Source: Streptomyces lomondensis (GTDB lineage: Bacteria; Actinomycetota; Actinomycetes; Streptomycetales; Streptomycetaceae). From it: 64,000 nucleotides of DNA. Positions 35,750 to 44,915 of the stretch are shown here, piece by piece; position 1 is the first letter of the stretch, and each line of letters starts with the position of its first letter. The stretch is from the NCBI RefSeq assembly GCF_014651035.1, contig NZ_BMWC01000001.1:1581581-1645580 (forward strand), written 5' to 3'. The notes beneath the pieces were generated by a model. The model saw nothing but the letters and a program-made list of their open reading frames with translations, searched no databases and was not told the origin of the DNA. The translations under genes and the position numbers were made by a program.

Positions 35750-35971
35750 TCAGGCCACGATCAGATAGATCCCGTATCCGACAGCCGCCGCGCACGCCGC
35801 GAAGCACGCGTACGCGCCGGTGACCGCGAGGCCCGCGGTGCCGCCCTCCGCCGCCGCCCGCTCGCGGCGGGACAGGCCGGTGATGCCGAGGGTGAACAGG
35901 CCCACCAGGGCCACGGTGACCACGAGGCTGACGCCGAAGACGGAGCCGAGGGCCGCCCAGTCGATCTTCAT
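35750..35971 (-). CDS. Small two-helix membrane protein downstream of pit
   Basis: A 73-residue protein with two transmembrane helices (about 10-32 and 48-70) joined by a loop containing SRRERAAAEGG. It has no known domain. An AAGGA-type ribosome-binding site precedes the ATG. It lies 34 bp downstream of the phosphate transporter gene and before a strong terminator, so it is cotranscribed with pit and may be a small accessory subunit of the transporter (inference). Confidence 0.8.
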   Translation of the reverse strand: MKIDWAALGSVFGVSLVVTVALVGLFTLGITGLSRRERAAAEGGTAGLAVTGAYACFAACAAAVGYGIYLIVA

Positions 35972-36005
35972 CTCAGAAAACTCTTCCTTGTTGCCGGTGG
36001 GCGGG

Positions 36006-37247
36006 TCAGACCGTGGTGGTCGTGGAGGGCGTCCGCTCGGTACTGGCCTGGGCCGGGAACGGAGGCACCGGGTCCGTCGTCGCCGTGCCGGCGGGCGGCG
36101 GTGTCACCGCGGCCATCGCCGTGGTCACCACGCCGGCCGGCTCCTCGTCGGTGTCGCAGACGTTGGTGTGGTCGACGACCTCGCGCCGGGAGATCTTCCA
36201 GATCGCCGCGCTGGAGGCGACGAGGAAGACGGCCACCACGGCGGTGCCCCAGTCGCCGAAGCCGGTCACGTACTCGGCGAGGGCAGCCACCAGGGCCGCC
36301 GCCGGCAGCGTCAGGCCCCAGGCGACGAACATCCGCGTCGCCGTCGACCAGCGGACGACACCGCCCTTGCGGCCGAGTCCCGCGCCCATGACGGAGCCGG
36401 ACACCGAGTGGGTGGTGGAGAGGGAGAAGCCGAGGTGGGAGGAGGCCAGGATGACCGTCGCCGCGCTGGTCTGGGCGGCGAAGCCCTGCTGCGGCCGGAG
36501 GTCGGTCAGGCCCTTGCCCATGGTGCGGATGATGCGCCAGCCGCCGAGGTACGTGCCGAGCGCGATCGCGATGCCCGCGGAGAGGATGACCCACATGGGC
36601 GGGTCGGAGTCGGGCGCGACGGCGCCGCCGGCGACCAGGGCGAGCGTGATGACGCCCATCGTCTTCTGCGCGTCGTTCGTGCCGTGCGCCAGGGAGACCA
36701 GGCCCGCGGAGGCGATCTGGCCGGCCCGGTAGCCCTTCTCGGACGCCTTGCCGTCGGCCTTCCTGCCGAGGGAGTACGTCAGCCGCGTGGCGAGCATCGC
36801 CGCGATGCCCGCGACCAGCGGGGCGGCGATCGCCGGGATCAGCACCTTGGTGACCAGCACGTCACCGTGCACCGCGCCGACGCCCGCCGAGGCGATCGTG
36901 GCGCCGATCAGGCCGCCCATGAGGGCGTGCGAGGAACTGGACGGCAGACCGACCAGCCAGGTCAGCAGGTTCCAGAGGATCGCGCCCACCAGGGCGGCGA
37001 AGATGACCTCGGGACGGATGCCGGCCTCGTCGACGAGGCCCTTGGAGATCGTGTTCGCGACTTCCACGGAGAGGAAGGCGCCGACCAGGTTCAGGACCGC
37101 GGACATGGCCACCGCGACCTTCGGTCTCATGGCGCCCGTGGAAATGGTCGTGGCCATCGCGTTCGCGGTGTCGTGGAAACCGTTCGTGAAATCGAACGCG
37201 AGTGCGGTCACCACCACAATCGCGAGGATCAGCGAGAAGCTTTCCAT
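36006..37247 (-). CDS. pit: Low-affinity inorganic phosphate transporter, Pit family
   Basis: Proton-coupled importer of (metal-)phosphate. The 413-residue protein has ten or more membrane helices and both copies of the Pit signature: FDFTNGFHDTANAMATTIST near residue 20 and LVSLAHGTNDAQKTMGVI near residue 197. The region VGLPSSSSHALMGGLIGATIA is also typical. The C-terminus adds a Pro/Thr-rich cytoplasmic tail. It corresponds, by my recollection of gene order, to pitH2 of S. coelicolor. PHO-box-like repeats lie 40-70 bp upstream of the start. Confidence 0.95.
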   Translation of the reverse strand: MESFSLILAIVVVTALAFDFTNGFHDTANAMATTISTGAMRPKVAVAMSAVLNLVGAFLSVEVANTISKGLVDEAGIRPEVIFAALVGAILWNLLTWLVGLPSSSSHALMGGLIGATIASAGVGAVHGDVLVTKVLIPAIAAPLVAGIAAMLATRLTYSLGRKADGKASEKGYRAGQIASAGLVSLAHGTNDAQKTMGVITLALVAGGAVAPDSDPPMWVILSAGIAIALGTYLGGWRIIRTMGKGLTDLRPQQGFAAQTSAATVILASSHLGFSLSTTHSVSGSVMGAGLGRKGGVVRWSTATRMFVAWGLTLPAAALVAALAEYVTGFGDWGTAVVAVFLVASSAAIWKISRREVVDHTNVCDTDEEPAGVVTTAMAAVTPPPAGTATTDPVPPFPAQASTERTPSTTTTV

Positions 37248-37287
37248 TTACCCAGGCAATCGTTCGAGGTCATTGGCTGGACGAACG

Positions 37288-37316
37288 TAGGTAACCCGAG
37301 TGAACGGAAGATGAAC
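37288..37316 (-). promoter_or_regulatory. PHO-box-like direct repeats upstream of pit
   Basis: On the minus strand, GTTCATC (37316-37310) and GTTCACT (37305-37299) are spaced exactly 11 bp, followed by a weaker GTTACCT-like unit one base out of register. The PhoP consensus in Streptomyces is direct repeats of GTTCACC in 11-bp units. The position just upstream of the phosphate transporter fits PhoP control. Confidence 0.7.
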
Positions 37317-37392
37317 TGGGAGGGGCGCGGGGGTGTCCGCGCCAGAGGGTTGCCGTGCCGCCCTGCTGTCAGGCTCCCCGCGCCCCCCGGAA

Positions 37393-38145
37393 CTAGGCGC
37401 CTCTGGCGAACCTCTTCAGCCGATCGAGTGACCCATTGAACACGTTCTGGTCGCCCGGAAGGGTGCCGCTGCCGTTGTCGTGCTGCCAGATGGTCCAGGA
37501 CGACCAGCCGGCCGGCAGCGTGCCCGGGCTCGCCGCGTCGTAGCGGGCGATCCACAGCGGGTGGTCCGCGGCGAAGGCGCGGCTGCCGCCCGTGCACATG
37601 TTCCACCAGTGGGTGGTGGTGTAGATCACCGGGCGGCGGCCGGTGAGCCGCTTGACCTCGTCGCTGAACGACTTGATCCAGCCGACCATCCCCGCCTTGC
37701 TCAGGCCGTAGCACTTCCGCTTCTTGTCGTACGGGTTGTATTCGATGTCGAGCGCGGGCGGCAGTGTCCAGCCGTCCGCGCTCCAGCTGCCGCCGTTGCC
37801 CACGAAGTGCGCCGCCTGCGCCTGGCCCGACGACCTGTTCGGCAGCGCGAAGTGGTACGCGCCGCGCACGAGGCCCGCCTGTCGCGAGCCGTTGTACTGC
37901 TGGCCGAAGTAGGGGTTGCGGTAGGTGGTGGACTCGGTCGCCTTGACGTAGACGAACCTGGCGCCCTTCCTCTTCGCGCTCTGCCAGTCGACGTTCTTCT
38001 GGTGGGACGAGACGTCGTGTCCCTTCGGGCGGCTCGCCGCCGAGGCCGGCGCCTCGGCGAGTGCGGTCCCTCCCAGAGCGAGTGCCGCCACGTACACCGC
38101 GAGCCATCGGCCGCGGCGGCGGGTCGGTGTGTGGTCACGGGCCAT
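37393..38145 (-). CDS. Secreted GH25 lysozyme (N-acetylmuramidase)
   Basis: Hydrolyses the beta-1,4 bond between MurNAc and GlcNAc in cell walls. The 250-residue protein has an Arg-rich n-region and signal peptide (about 1-38, cleavage near ASAAS). A single GH25 domain follows with the catalytic residues in KGHDVSSHQ, the DIEYNP segment and WIARYDAA. The ATG at 38145 has a GGGGGG-type ribosome-binding site and directly precedes the signal peptide. It is divergent from the class II aldolase gene across about 200 bp. A role in wall remodelling or attack on other bacteria is possible. Confidence 0.94.
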   Translation of the reverse strand: MARDHTPTRRRGRWLAVYVAALALGGTALAEAPASAASRPKGHDVSSHQKNVDWQSAKRKGARFVYVKATESTTYRNPYFGQQYNGSRQAGLVRGAYHFALPNRSSGQAQAAHFVGNGGSWSADGWTLPPALDIEYNPYDKKRKCYGLSKAGMVGWIKSFSDEVKRLTGRRPVIYTTTHWWNMCTGGSRAFAADHPLWIARYDAASPGTLPAGWSSWTIWQHDNGSGTLPGDQNVFNGSLDRLKRFARGA

Positions 38146-38342
38146 GTTTCCCCCCGGAATGGCGACGTGCACGGAAAATCCCCCAGAGCGTACTGGAAGA
38201 TCGTTGAATGCCCGAAGATCCCCGGCCAAGAGAGATCCCGAGGGGTTTTGTGGTGGTCTGCGCCCTTACGGATGGTCGGCTTCCGGCCGTAAAGTGCCCC
38301 GGCCCGGCGGCGAGTTGAGAAACCGGCTGGCAGGATCGCCGC

Positions 38343-39074
38343 ATGGCTGAGCAGCGAGGTGACGAGCGGGGCGGACGGGATGTCCGGGGCGGCGGACAGG
38401 ATGAGGGGGAGTCGCGGCGGAGGAGTGTCCGCCCTGAGGAGGCGCGCGCCTGGGAGGACCTCGTCGCGACGGCCCGCCGGACGGTCTCCGAGGGGCTGGT
38501 CGTCGGCACATCGGGCAATGTCTCGGTACGGGTCGAGGACACCGTCCTGGTCACACCGTCGGGCGTCCCCTACGACCGCCTGACGCCCGGCGACGTGACC
38601 GGAGTCGACCTCGACGGCCGGCAGGTCCTCGGCACGCTCGTCCCGACCAGCGAACTGCCCATGCACCTCGCCGTCTACCGCACGACCGACGCCCGTGCCG
38701 TCGTCCACACCCACGCCGTGCACGCGACGGCCGTCTCGACGCTCGTGAGCGAGCTCCCGCTGATCCACTACATGGCCGCCGCGCTCGGCGGGCCCGTCCG
38801 GGTTGCCCCGTATGCCACGTACGGCACCGACGAGTTGGCCGAGAACATGCTCCGCGCCCTCGCCGGCCGCTCCGGCTGCCTCCTCCAGAACCACGGCACC
38901 ATGACGTACGGCGCCACCCTCGACCAGGCCTACGACCGCACGGCCCAGCTGGAATGGATGTGCCGCCTGTGGCTGACCGCCACGTCGGCGCCGGGCCTGT
39001 CCCCGAGCCTGCTGTCCCGGGAACAGCTGGCGGAGGTGCAGGAGCGCCTGCGCGGCTACGGCCAGCGAGGCTGA
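38343..39074 (+). CDS. Class II aldolase/adducin family protein (fuculose-phosphate aldolase-like)
   Basis: A 243-residue zinc-dependent aldolase-fold protein. The N-terminal 30 residues are charged and low-complexity. The core then contains VVGTSGNVSVRVEDTVLVTP, the catalytic glutamate in TSELPMHLAVY, the two zinc histidines in VVHTHAVHATA and the third histidine in LLQNHGTMTYG. Such enzymes cleave sugar phosphates such as L-fuculose-1-phosphate or act in methionine salvage; the substrate here is not evident. No sugar kinase or isomerase is adjacent. Confidence 0.9.
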   Translation: MAEQRGDERGGRDVRGGGQDEGESRRRSVRPEEARAWEDLVATARRTVSEGLVVGTSGNVSVRVEDTVLVTPSGVPYDRLTPGDVTGVDLDGRQVLGTLVPTSELPMHLAVYRTTDARAVVHTHAVHATAVSTLVSELPLIHYMAAALGGPVRVAPYATYGTDELAENMLRALAGRSGCLLQNHGTMTYGATLDQAYDRTAQLEWMCRLWLTATSAPGLSPSLLSREQLAEVQERLRGYGQRG

Positions 39075-39193
39075 CCGGCGAACCCGCGCTCCCACGGAAC
39101 CCGCATCACCGGCCTCCGCCGCCCCACCCGGGAACATCACCCCACCGCGATCCCCCACTGGTCGGTGGCCGGGTCCGCCAGGACACTGGATCC

Positions 39194-40321
39194 GTGCGCA
39201 CTGTCAAAGCGACGGCCGCTGCCGTCACCGCCGTGATCGGGGCCGGTGCCGCCGCGGTGGCCGCCGGCCGGTTCGCCAGCGACGCCGCGCTCAAGGCGCC
39301 TCCCGGCAGGCCCCTGCCCACCGAACCCCGGCTCACCGTGCACGGCACCGCCGCCGGGCAGATCAGCCTCACCCGGGACCTGGCCGCCCTGCGCCCCGGC
39401 CGCTACGGCCTGTCCGGGAACGGCTCCCACGCGGTCGTCGGCCCGGTCCTGGCCGACGCCCCGCACACCGCCGACACCGTCGTACGCCGCCTGGAGAGCG
39501 TCACGCACGGCACCCTGAAACCCGGCGACAAGGCCTGGCTCACCCCGAACCTGTACGTCGGCGACCCGAAGGCCGCCCTCGGCCTCGAACACGCCGACGT
39601 CGACGTCCCCGGCGAACTCGGCGCGCTGCCCGCGTGGTTCGTGCCGGGCGCCCGGGACACCTGGGTGATCGCCGTGCACGGCCTGGGCACCACCCGGGAA
39701 CTCGCCATGAACGTCATGGGGTTCCTGCACCGCAGCCGCTTCCCGGTGCTCGCCCTCGCCTACCGCGGCGACCTCGGCGCACCCCGCCCGCCCGACGGCC
39801 TGAACCACCTCGGCGAGACCGAGTGGCGCGACCTCGACGCGGCGATCCGCTACGCCGTGCGCTACGGAGCCCGGCAGGTCGTCCTGCACGGCTGGTCCAC
39901 CGGCGCCACCATGGCCCTGCGCGCCGCCGAGCGCTCGGGGCTGCGCGACCGCGTCTCCGGACTCGTCCTCGACTCCCCGGTGCTCCACTGGGAGACCACC
40001 CTGCGCGCCCTCGCCGCGGCCCGCCACACCCCGGGCGTCCTGCTGCCGCTCGCGGTCCGCGCCGCCCAGGGCCGCACCGGCCTGTACGGCGACCGCGTCG
40101 CGAGGACCGCCCCGCACGACGGCCTCAGCGTCCCCACCCTCGTCTTCCACGGCCCGGACGACACGGTCGCCCCCTGGCAGCTCTCCCGCCGCCTCGCCGA
40201 CGCCCGCCCCGACTTCGTCGCCCTGCACACCGTCCGCAACGCCCCCCACGGAGCGATGTGGAACGCCGACCCGCAGGCCTACGAAGAGGCACTCCGCCGC
40301 TTCCTGACCCCCCTCATGTGA
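39194..40321 (+). CDS. Alpha/beta hydrolase with N-terminal membrane anchor
   Basis: A 375-residue serine hydrolase. A hydrophobic N-terminal segment (about 5-27) could be a signal anchor or signal peptide. The alpha/beta hydrolase domain (about 140-372) has the oxyanion VIAVHGLGTTRE, the nucleophile in VLHGWSTGATMAL, the acid in VFHGPDDTVAPW and histidine in NAPHGAMW. The GTG start at 39194 precedes the hydrophobic segment; the frame is open further upstream but overlaps the aldolase gene in another phase. The substrate is unknown (esterase or peptidase-like). Confidence 0.88.
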   Translation: MRTVKATAAAVTAVIGAGAAAVAAGRFASDAALKAPPGRPLPTEPRLTVHGTAAGQISLTRDLAALRPGRYGLSGNGSHAVVGPVLADAPHTADTVVRRLESVTHGTLKPGDKAWLTPNLYVGDPKAALGLEHADVDVPGELGALPAWFVPGARDTWVIAVHGLGTTRELAMNVMGFLHRSRFPVLALAYRGDLGAPRPPDGLNHLGETEWRDLDAAIRYAVRYGARQVVLHGWSTGATMALRAAERSGLRDRVSGLVLDSPVLHWETTLRALAAARHTPGVLLPLAVRAAQGRTGLYGDRVARTAPHDGLSVPTLVFHGPDDTVAPWQLSRRLADARPDFVALHTVRNAPHGAMWNADPQAYEEALRRFLTPLM

Positions 40322-40533
40322 TCACGCACCCCCCGTTCACGCCCCCTTCGCCCCGTCGCAACCACGTCCCGTCCCGCTCCCTACCGACCGGTCGTGATGA
40401 TTCCGTTTAGCGTCGTACCACTGGCCTGTTCCCTGCCCTCGACCACTCCCGGGAACCGGTGCGTTGGCCATCCCCGTCGCCCGCGGTGACATTCCGTTTG
40501 GGTTTTCGGACCGTCAACCGGAAGACTGCCCCC

Positions 40534-41934
40534 GTGACGTCCCGTATCCCGCGCGACTCCAGGCTCCGACTCGTCCGCCCGCGACCCCTGGCCGCCGCCC
40601 CCAGAGCGATGAACCAGCGGCGCTCGCGCCGCCCCGCACCGCGCCCCCCGGAGGGCACACCGGCACCGGCCGAGCTGGCCGGAATGGCACGCTCAGGTCT
40701 CGCCGACGCGGCCCGCGTCGCCCGCTGGGCCGACGCCGCGCTCGGCCCCGGCGGGGACAGCGCCACCGCCGACGGCAAGGCCACCCTCTCCGACGCGACC
40801 GCCGAACGTGCCGCTACCGACCTGGGCCTGACCCCGGCTCAGGTCAGAGCCGACTGGGACACCGCCCGCCTCGCAGGCCTCGTCGAGGTGCACGGCGACA
40901 GCGCCCGCCCCGGCTGGCGGCTGCGCGCCTGGGACCGCGACGACAGCGCCGTGCTGCGCGGCTGGGTCGCCCTCTTCGACGCCTGGTCGCTCGCCTGTCC
41001 GGAACCCGAGGACCACGAGCCCGCCGCCGTCGCCGAGGTCGTCTCGGCCATGCCGCAGGTGCTCTCCTTCCTCCAGCTGTCCGCCGGCCCCGTCCCCGTC
41101 GAGCAGCTCCTCGACCTCCTGGAGCAGCGCGTCACCGAGCTGCGCACCGCCCGCTGCGAGATCCCCTACGGCCCCCAGCCCGAGCCGGCGGCCGAACCCG
41201 AGCCCACCGACGCCCCGCTCGCCCCCCTCCTCGACTGGGCCCTGCGCGCCCTCGCCTCCGTCGGCGCCCTCACCTACGGCGACGGCCAGGCCACGCTCAC
41301 CCCGCTCGGCAGCTGGGCCGTCTGGGTCAAGCTGGAGCAGATCTGCGTCGCCGCGCAGAGCCCCGCCGGGAACATCGAGCAGGCCGCCGAGGACATGCTC
41401 CGCGGCTGCGCCCAGCTCCGCCCGAACGCGGCCCGCGCCGAGTACCGCGCCTGGCTCGCCGCCCGGACCGTCGGCAGCGCCGTCACCGAACTCCTCGGCG
41501 CCGCCCGCGGCGAGGACGCCCTGCTGCGCGGCCTCGCCTTCGAGGCGCTGCGCGTGGTCGGCGCCCCCGCCGAGCCGGACGTCCGCGCCGTGCTGGAGGA
41601 GCCGACGCTCAGGCCGTACGCGCTGCTGTGGCTGGCCGAGCACGACGGCGTCGACCCCGAGGACGCCCACGAGGTCCTCACCCGGGAGGAGGCGACCTGG
41701 CTGTGGGTGGACACCGCCGCCGCCGTCGCCGACCACGGTGAGGCCCCGCTGCTCGTCCGCCACCTGGAGTCCGCGGTGCAGCCGACCATCCCGATGCTCC
41801 TGGACGAGGTGCGGGCCGTAGGCCACCCGCGCACCGTGCAGGTCCTGGTCGCGCTCGCCGCCGCACACCCCGACCCGGCCCTCGCCAAGGCCGTACGCCG
41901 GGCCGCCTTCCAGGTGCACACGGGCGGCAGCTAG
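40534..41934 (+). CDS. Conserved hypothetical protein with winged-helix-like and repeat regions
   Basis: A protein of about 466 residues that I do not recognise by name. A basic, disordered N-terminus is followed by two segments that look like winged helices (around ATDLGLTPAQVRADWDTARL and GALTYGDGQATLTPLGSW). The C-terminal half is helical, with repeat-like Ala/Leu-rich segments. The start is uncertain: GTG 40459, GTG 40534 and ATG 40609 are all in frame, none with a strong ribosome-binding site. It is cytoplasmic. A compact terminator separates it from the convergent VOC gene. Confidence 0.75.
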   Translation: MTSRIPRDSRLRLVRPRPLAAAPRAMNQRRSRRPAPRPPEGTPAPAELAGMARSGLADAARVARWADAALGPGGDSATADGKATLSDATAERAATDLGLTPAQVRADWDTARLAGLVEVHGDSARPGWRLRAWDRDDSAVLRGWVALFDAWSLACPEPEDHEPAAVAEVVSAMPQVLSFLQLSAGPVPVEQLLDLLEQRVTELRTARCEIPYGPQPEPAAEPEPTDAPLAPLLDWALRALASVGALTYGDGQATLTPLGSWAVWVKLEQICVAAQSPAGNIEQAAEDMLRGCAQLRPNAARAEYRAWLAARTVGSAVTELLGAARGEDALLRGLAFEALRVVGAPAEPDVRAVLEEPTLRPYALLWLAEHDGVDPEDAHEVLTREEATWLWVDTAAAVADHGEAPLLVRHLESAVQPTIPMLLDEVRAVGHPRTVQVLVALAAAHPDPALAKAVRRAAFQVHTGGS

Positions 41935-41938
41935 GGCC

Positions 41939-41962
41939 GACGCCCGCTCCCCGGGGGGCGTC
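41939..41962. terminator. Bidirectional terminator between convergent genes
   Basis: GACGCCC (41939-41945) and GGGCGTC (41956-41962) form a short GC stem around a 10-nt loop. The distal arm overlaps the stop codon of the convergent VOC gene. Confidence 0.7.
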
Positions 41963-42374
41963 AGCCCGCTATCTCGGGCGCGTACGTGCCGAAACTCCAC
42001 ACATTGCCCTCGAGGTCCTGGGCCATGTAGTCCCGAGAGCCGTAGTCCTGGTCCGTCGGGGGCATGAGGATCTCCGCGCCGTGGTCGACGGCGCGGCGGT
42101 GGTGCGCGTCCACGTCGTCCACCACCACGTACACCCCGGTCGTGCCCGCGTCCTTCATGGCCGCGTCGAACACACCGCCGCGGCCCTTGCTGCCGACCAT
42201 CACCGCGCCGTTGCCCTGCACCAGCTCGGCATGCAGCACCGAGCCGTCCTCGCCCTCGAACACCGACAGCTCCGTGAAGCCGAAGGCCTCCGTGAGCTGC
42301 CGGATCGCCGCCTTGGCGTCCGCGTACAGCAGCGTCGGGTAGATGCTGGGACGCCCGCCGGAGGTGCCTGCCAT
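41961..42374 (-). CDS. VOC superfamily (glyoxalase/bleomycin-resistance-like) protein
   Basis: A 137-residue single-domain vicinal oxygen chelate protein of the PhnB/glyoxalase-like type. It has the paired beta-alpha-beta repeats: SIYPTLLYADAKAAIRQL...EAFGFTEL in the first half and GVYVVVDDVDAHHRRAVDHGAEIL in the second, ending in YMAQDLEGNVWSFGTY. Such proteins are dioxygenases, isomerases or drug-binding proteins; the ligand is unknown. ATG 42374 gives the usual length. Confidence 0.88.
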   Translation of the reverse strand: MAGTSGGRPSIYPTLLYADAKAAIRQLTEAFGFTELSVFEGEDGSVLHAELVQGNGAVMVGSKGRGGVFDAAMKDAGTTGVYVVVDDVDAHHRRAVDHGAEILMPPTDQDYGSRDYMAQDLEGNVWSFGTYAPEIAG

Positions 42375-42518
42375 GGCGATCACTTCCTCGTGTCTCGCTG
42401 CCCGGAAGCCGGAATCCGGCCTGCTGCTCAGTTTTCCACCGGCCACTGACAACGGCCCTCCGGCCGGGCGGCGGACCTCGAACACCCGAACGCAGAAAAA
42501 GTGGTTGCACGGCCCCGT

Positions 42519-42524
42519 TAGACT
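42519..42524 (+). promoter_or_regulatory. Candidate -10 element for a leaderless transcript before the ABC-F leader ORF
   Basis: TAGACT fits the TAnnnT -10 consensus and lies exactly six bases before the ATG at 42531. This would place transcription initiation at or next to that ATG and make the leader ORF leaderless. No clear -35 is visible. Confidence 0.5.
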
Positions 42525-42530
42525 GTCCCC

Positions 42531-42554
42531 ATGGCCATTCTCCTCGCGCATTAG
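42531..42554 (+). CDS. Seven-codon leader ORF (MAILLAH) upstream of the ABC-F gene
   Basis: A complete tiny reading frame, ATG to TAG, encoding Met-Ala-Ile-Leu-Leu-Ala-His. It is preceded by a -10-like hexamer spaced for a leaderless start and followed within three bases by a GGCGGGA...TCCCGCC inverted repeat (42557-42587). The ABC-F GTG start is 58 bp beyond its stop. Short leader ORFs control several ABC-F genes through ribosome stalling, so I propose this as an attenuator peptide; there is no direct proof of translation. Confidence 0.45.
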   Translation: MAILLAH

Positions 42555-42556
42555 AC

Positions 42557-42587
42557 GGCGGGAACGTCCTCAGCCGCCCATCCCGCC
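42557..42587 (+). promoter_or_regulatory. Inverted repeat between the leader ORF and the ABC-F start
   Basis: GGCGGGA (42557-42563) pairs with TCCCGCC (42581-42587) around a 17-nt loop, immediately after the MAILLAH stop codon. It is a weak hairpin without a U-tract and could be part of an attenuation device; function inferred from position only. Confidence 0.35.
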
Positions 42588-42612
42588 CCCGTATCCGCCC
42601 TGGAGTCTGTCC

Positions 42613-44209
<1,597 letters not shown>

Positions 44210-44211
<2 letters not shown>

Positions 44212-44277
44212 TCGAATGCGTGATCAACGGCGTATGGATCATTCGGCCTAGCGGTGATCCATCATCTGTGTGAGATC
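44210..44277. promoter_or_regulatory. Cluster of five GATC sites upstream of gbn
   Basis: GATC occurs at 44210, 44222, 44237, 44256 and 44274, five times in 68 bp, with another copy at 44504 near the gbn start. In DNA of this composition (about 72% GC) GATC is expected roughly once in 400 bp. Gbn, encoded just downstream, is reported to bind GATC-containing sites, so this may be an autoregulatory or chromosome-organising site. Confidence 0.55.
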
Positions 44278-44308
44278 TCCTCGTACCGAGGTGTGTCCTA
44301 CATCGATT

Positions 44309-44347
44309 GCGCGGCCGAGCCCCCGATTCTTCCGGGCTCGGCCGCGC
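44309..44347 (+). terminator. Rho-independent-like terminator after the ABC-F gene
   Basis: Perfect 14-bp inverted repeat GCGCGGCCGAGCCC (44309-44322) and GGGCTCGGCCGCGC (44334-44347), loop of 11, followed by CGCCTTTCT. It lies about 100 bp past the ABC-F stop. Confidence 0.9.
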
Positions 44348-44405
44348 CGCCTTTCTGACCTGGCATTTCCCGGGGCAATCCGTTCGGCCGTACGGACGCC
44401 ACTCT

Positions 44406-44424
44406 GCGGAATTCCGGATTCCGC
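44406..44424. promoter_or_regulatory. Short dyad upstream of gbn
   Basis: GCGGAAT (44406-44412) and ATTCCGC (44418-44424) flank TCCGG, forming a compact inverted repeat about 120 bp before the gbn start. It is a possible regulator site; no known consensus is recognised. The rest of the 44348-44546 interval shows nothing else that I can assign. Confidence 0.35.
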
Positions 44425-44546
44425 ATGTGGGGGCGCGCTCCCGTCGTCACAACCTTGTCTCACGGACCTTGCCGAATGGGTGGCCATCAGGGCCCGGAGG
44501 GGTGATCATGAGGAGACCAGAGCGCACTTCCCATGAGGAGGCACGG

Positions 44547-44765
44547 GTGGCCGAGACTCTGAAGAAGGGCAGCCGGGTGACCGGCGCCGCGCGCGACAAG
44601 CTCGCGGCAGACCTGAAGAAGAAGTACGACGCCGGTGCGAGCATCCGGGCGTTGGCCGAGGAGACCGGCCGCTCGTATGGCTTCGTGCACCGCATGCTCA
44701 GTGAGTCGGGCGTCACGCTACGAGGGCGTGGCGGGGCGACGCGGGGCAAAAAGGCCACGGCCTGA
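44547..44765 (+). CDS. gbn: Gbn, small GATC-binding nucleoid-associated protein
   Basis: A 72-residue basic DNA-binding protein: a Lys-rich N-terminus, a central helix-turn-helix (ASIRALAEETGRSYGFVHRML, about residues 33-53) and a basic Arg/Gly/Lys tail. It matches my recollection of SCO1839 of S. coelicolor, named Gbn, a nucleoid-associated protein that binds GATC sites and affects sporulation timing and antibiotic production. I chose GTG 44547 because GAGGAGG lies five bases upstream; an ATG 39 bases earlier is in frame. The GATC cluster upstream suggests self-binding. Confidence 0.9.
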   Translation: MAETLKKGSRVTGAARDKLAADLKKKYDAGASIRALAEETGRSYGFVHRMLSESGVTLRGRGGATRGKKATA

Positions 44766-44795
44766 CCCCGGGTGGCCCCACGGCTTCGATGGTGG

Positions 44796-44827
44796 CCACC
44801 CGGTCGGCCTGCTGATCGGCCGGGTGG
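44796..44827 (+). terminator. Terminator downstream of gbn
   Basis: CCACCCGG (44796-44803) pairs with CCGGGTGG (44820-44827), and inner GGCC blocks can extend the stem. It lies about 30 bp after the gbn stop and ends in TTACTG. Confidence 0.75.
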
Positions 44828-44915
44828 TTACTGTGCAGTCACTTAAGTGTGGCGTGCTACGGCGGGACAGCCGTCGCACGGCACCGAAGACGACCGCACA
44901 CATCGGAGGCGTCCC

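Noticed and set aside
44307..44546. An N-terminal extension of gbn back to 44307.
   Set aside because: The extension would cross a perfect terminator hairpin, and the GTG at 44547 has a strong ribosome-binding site and gives the expected length.
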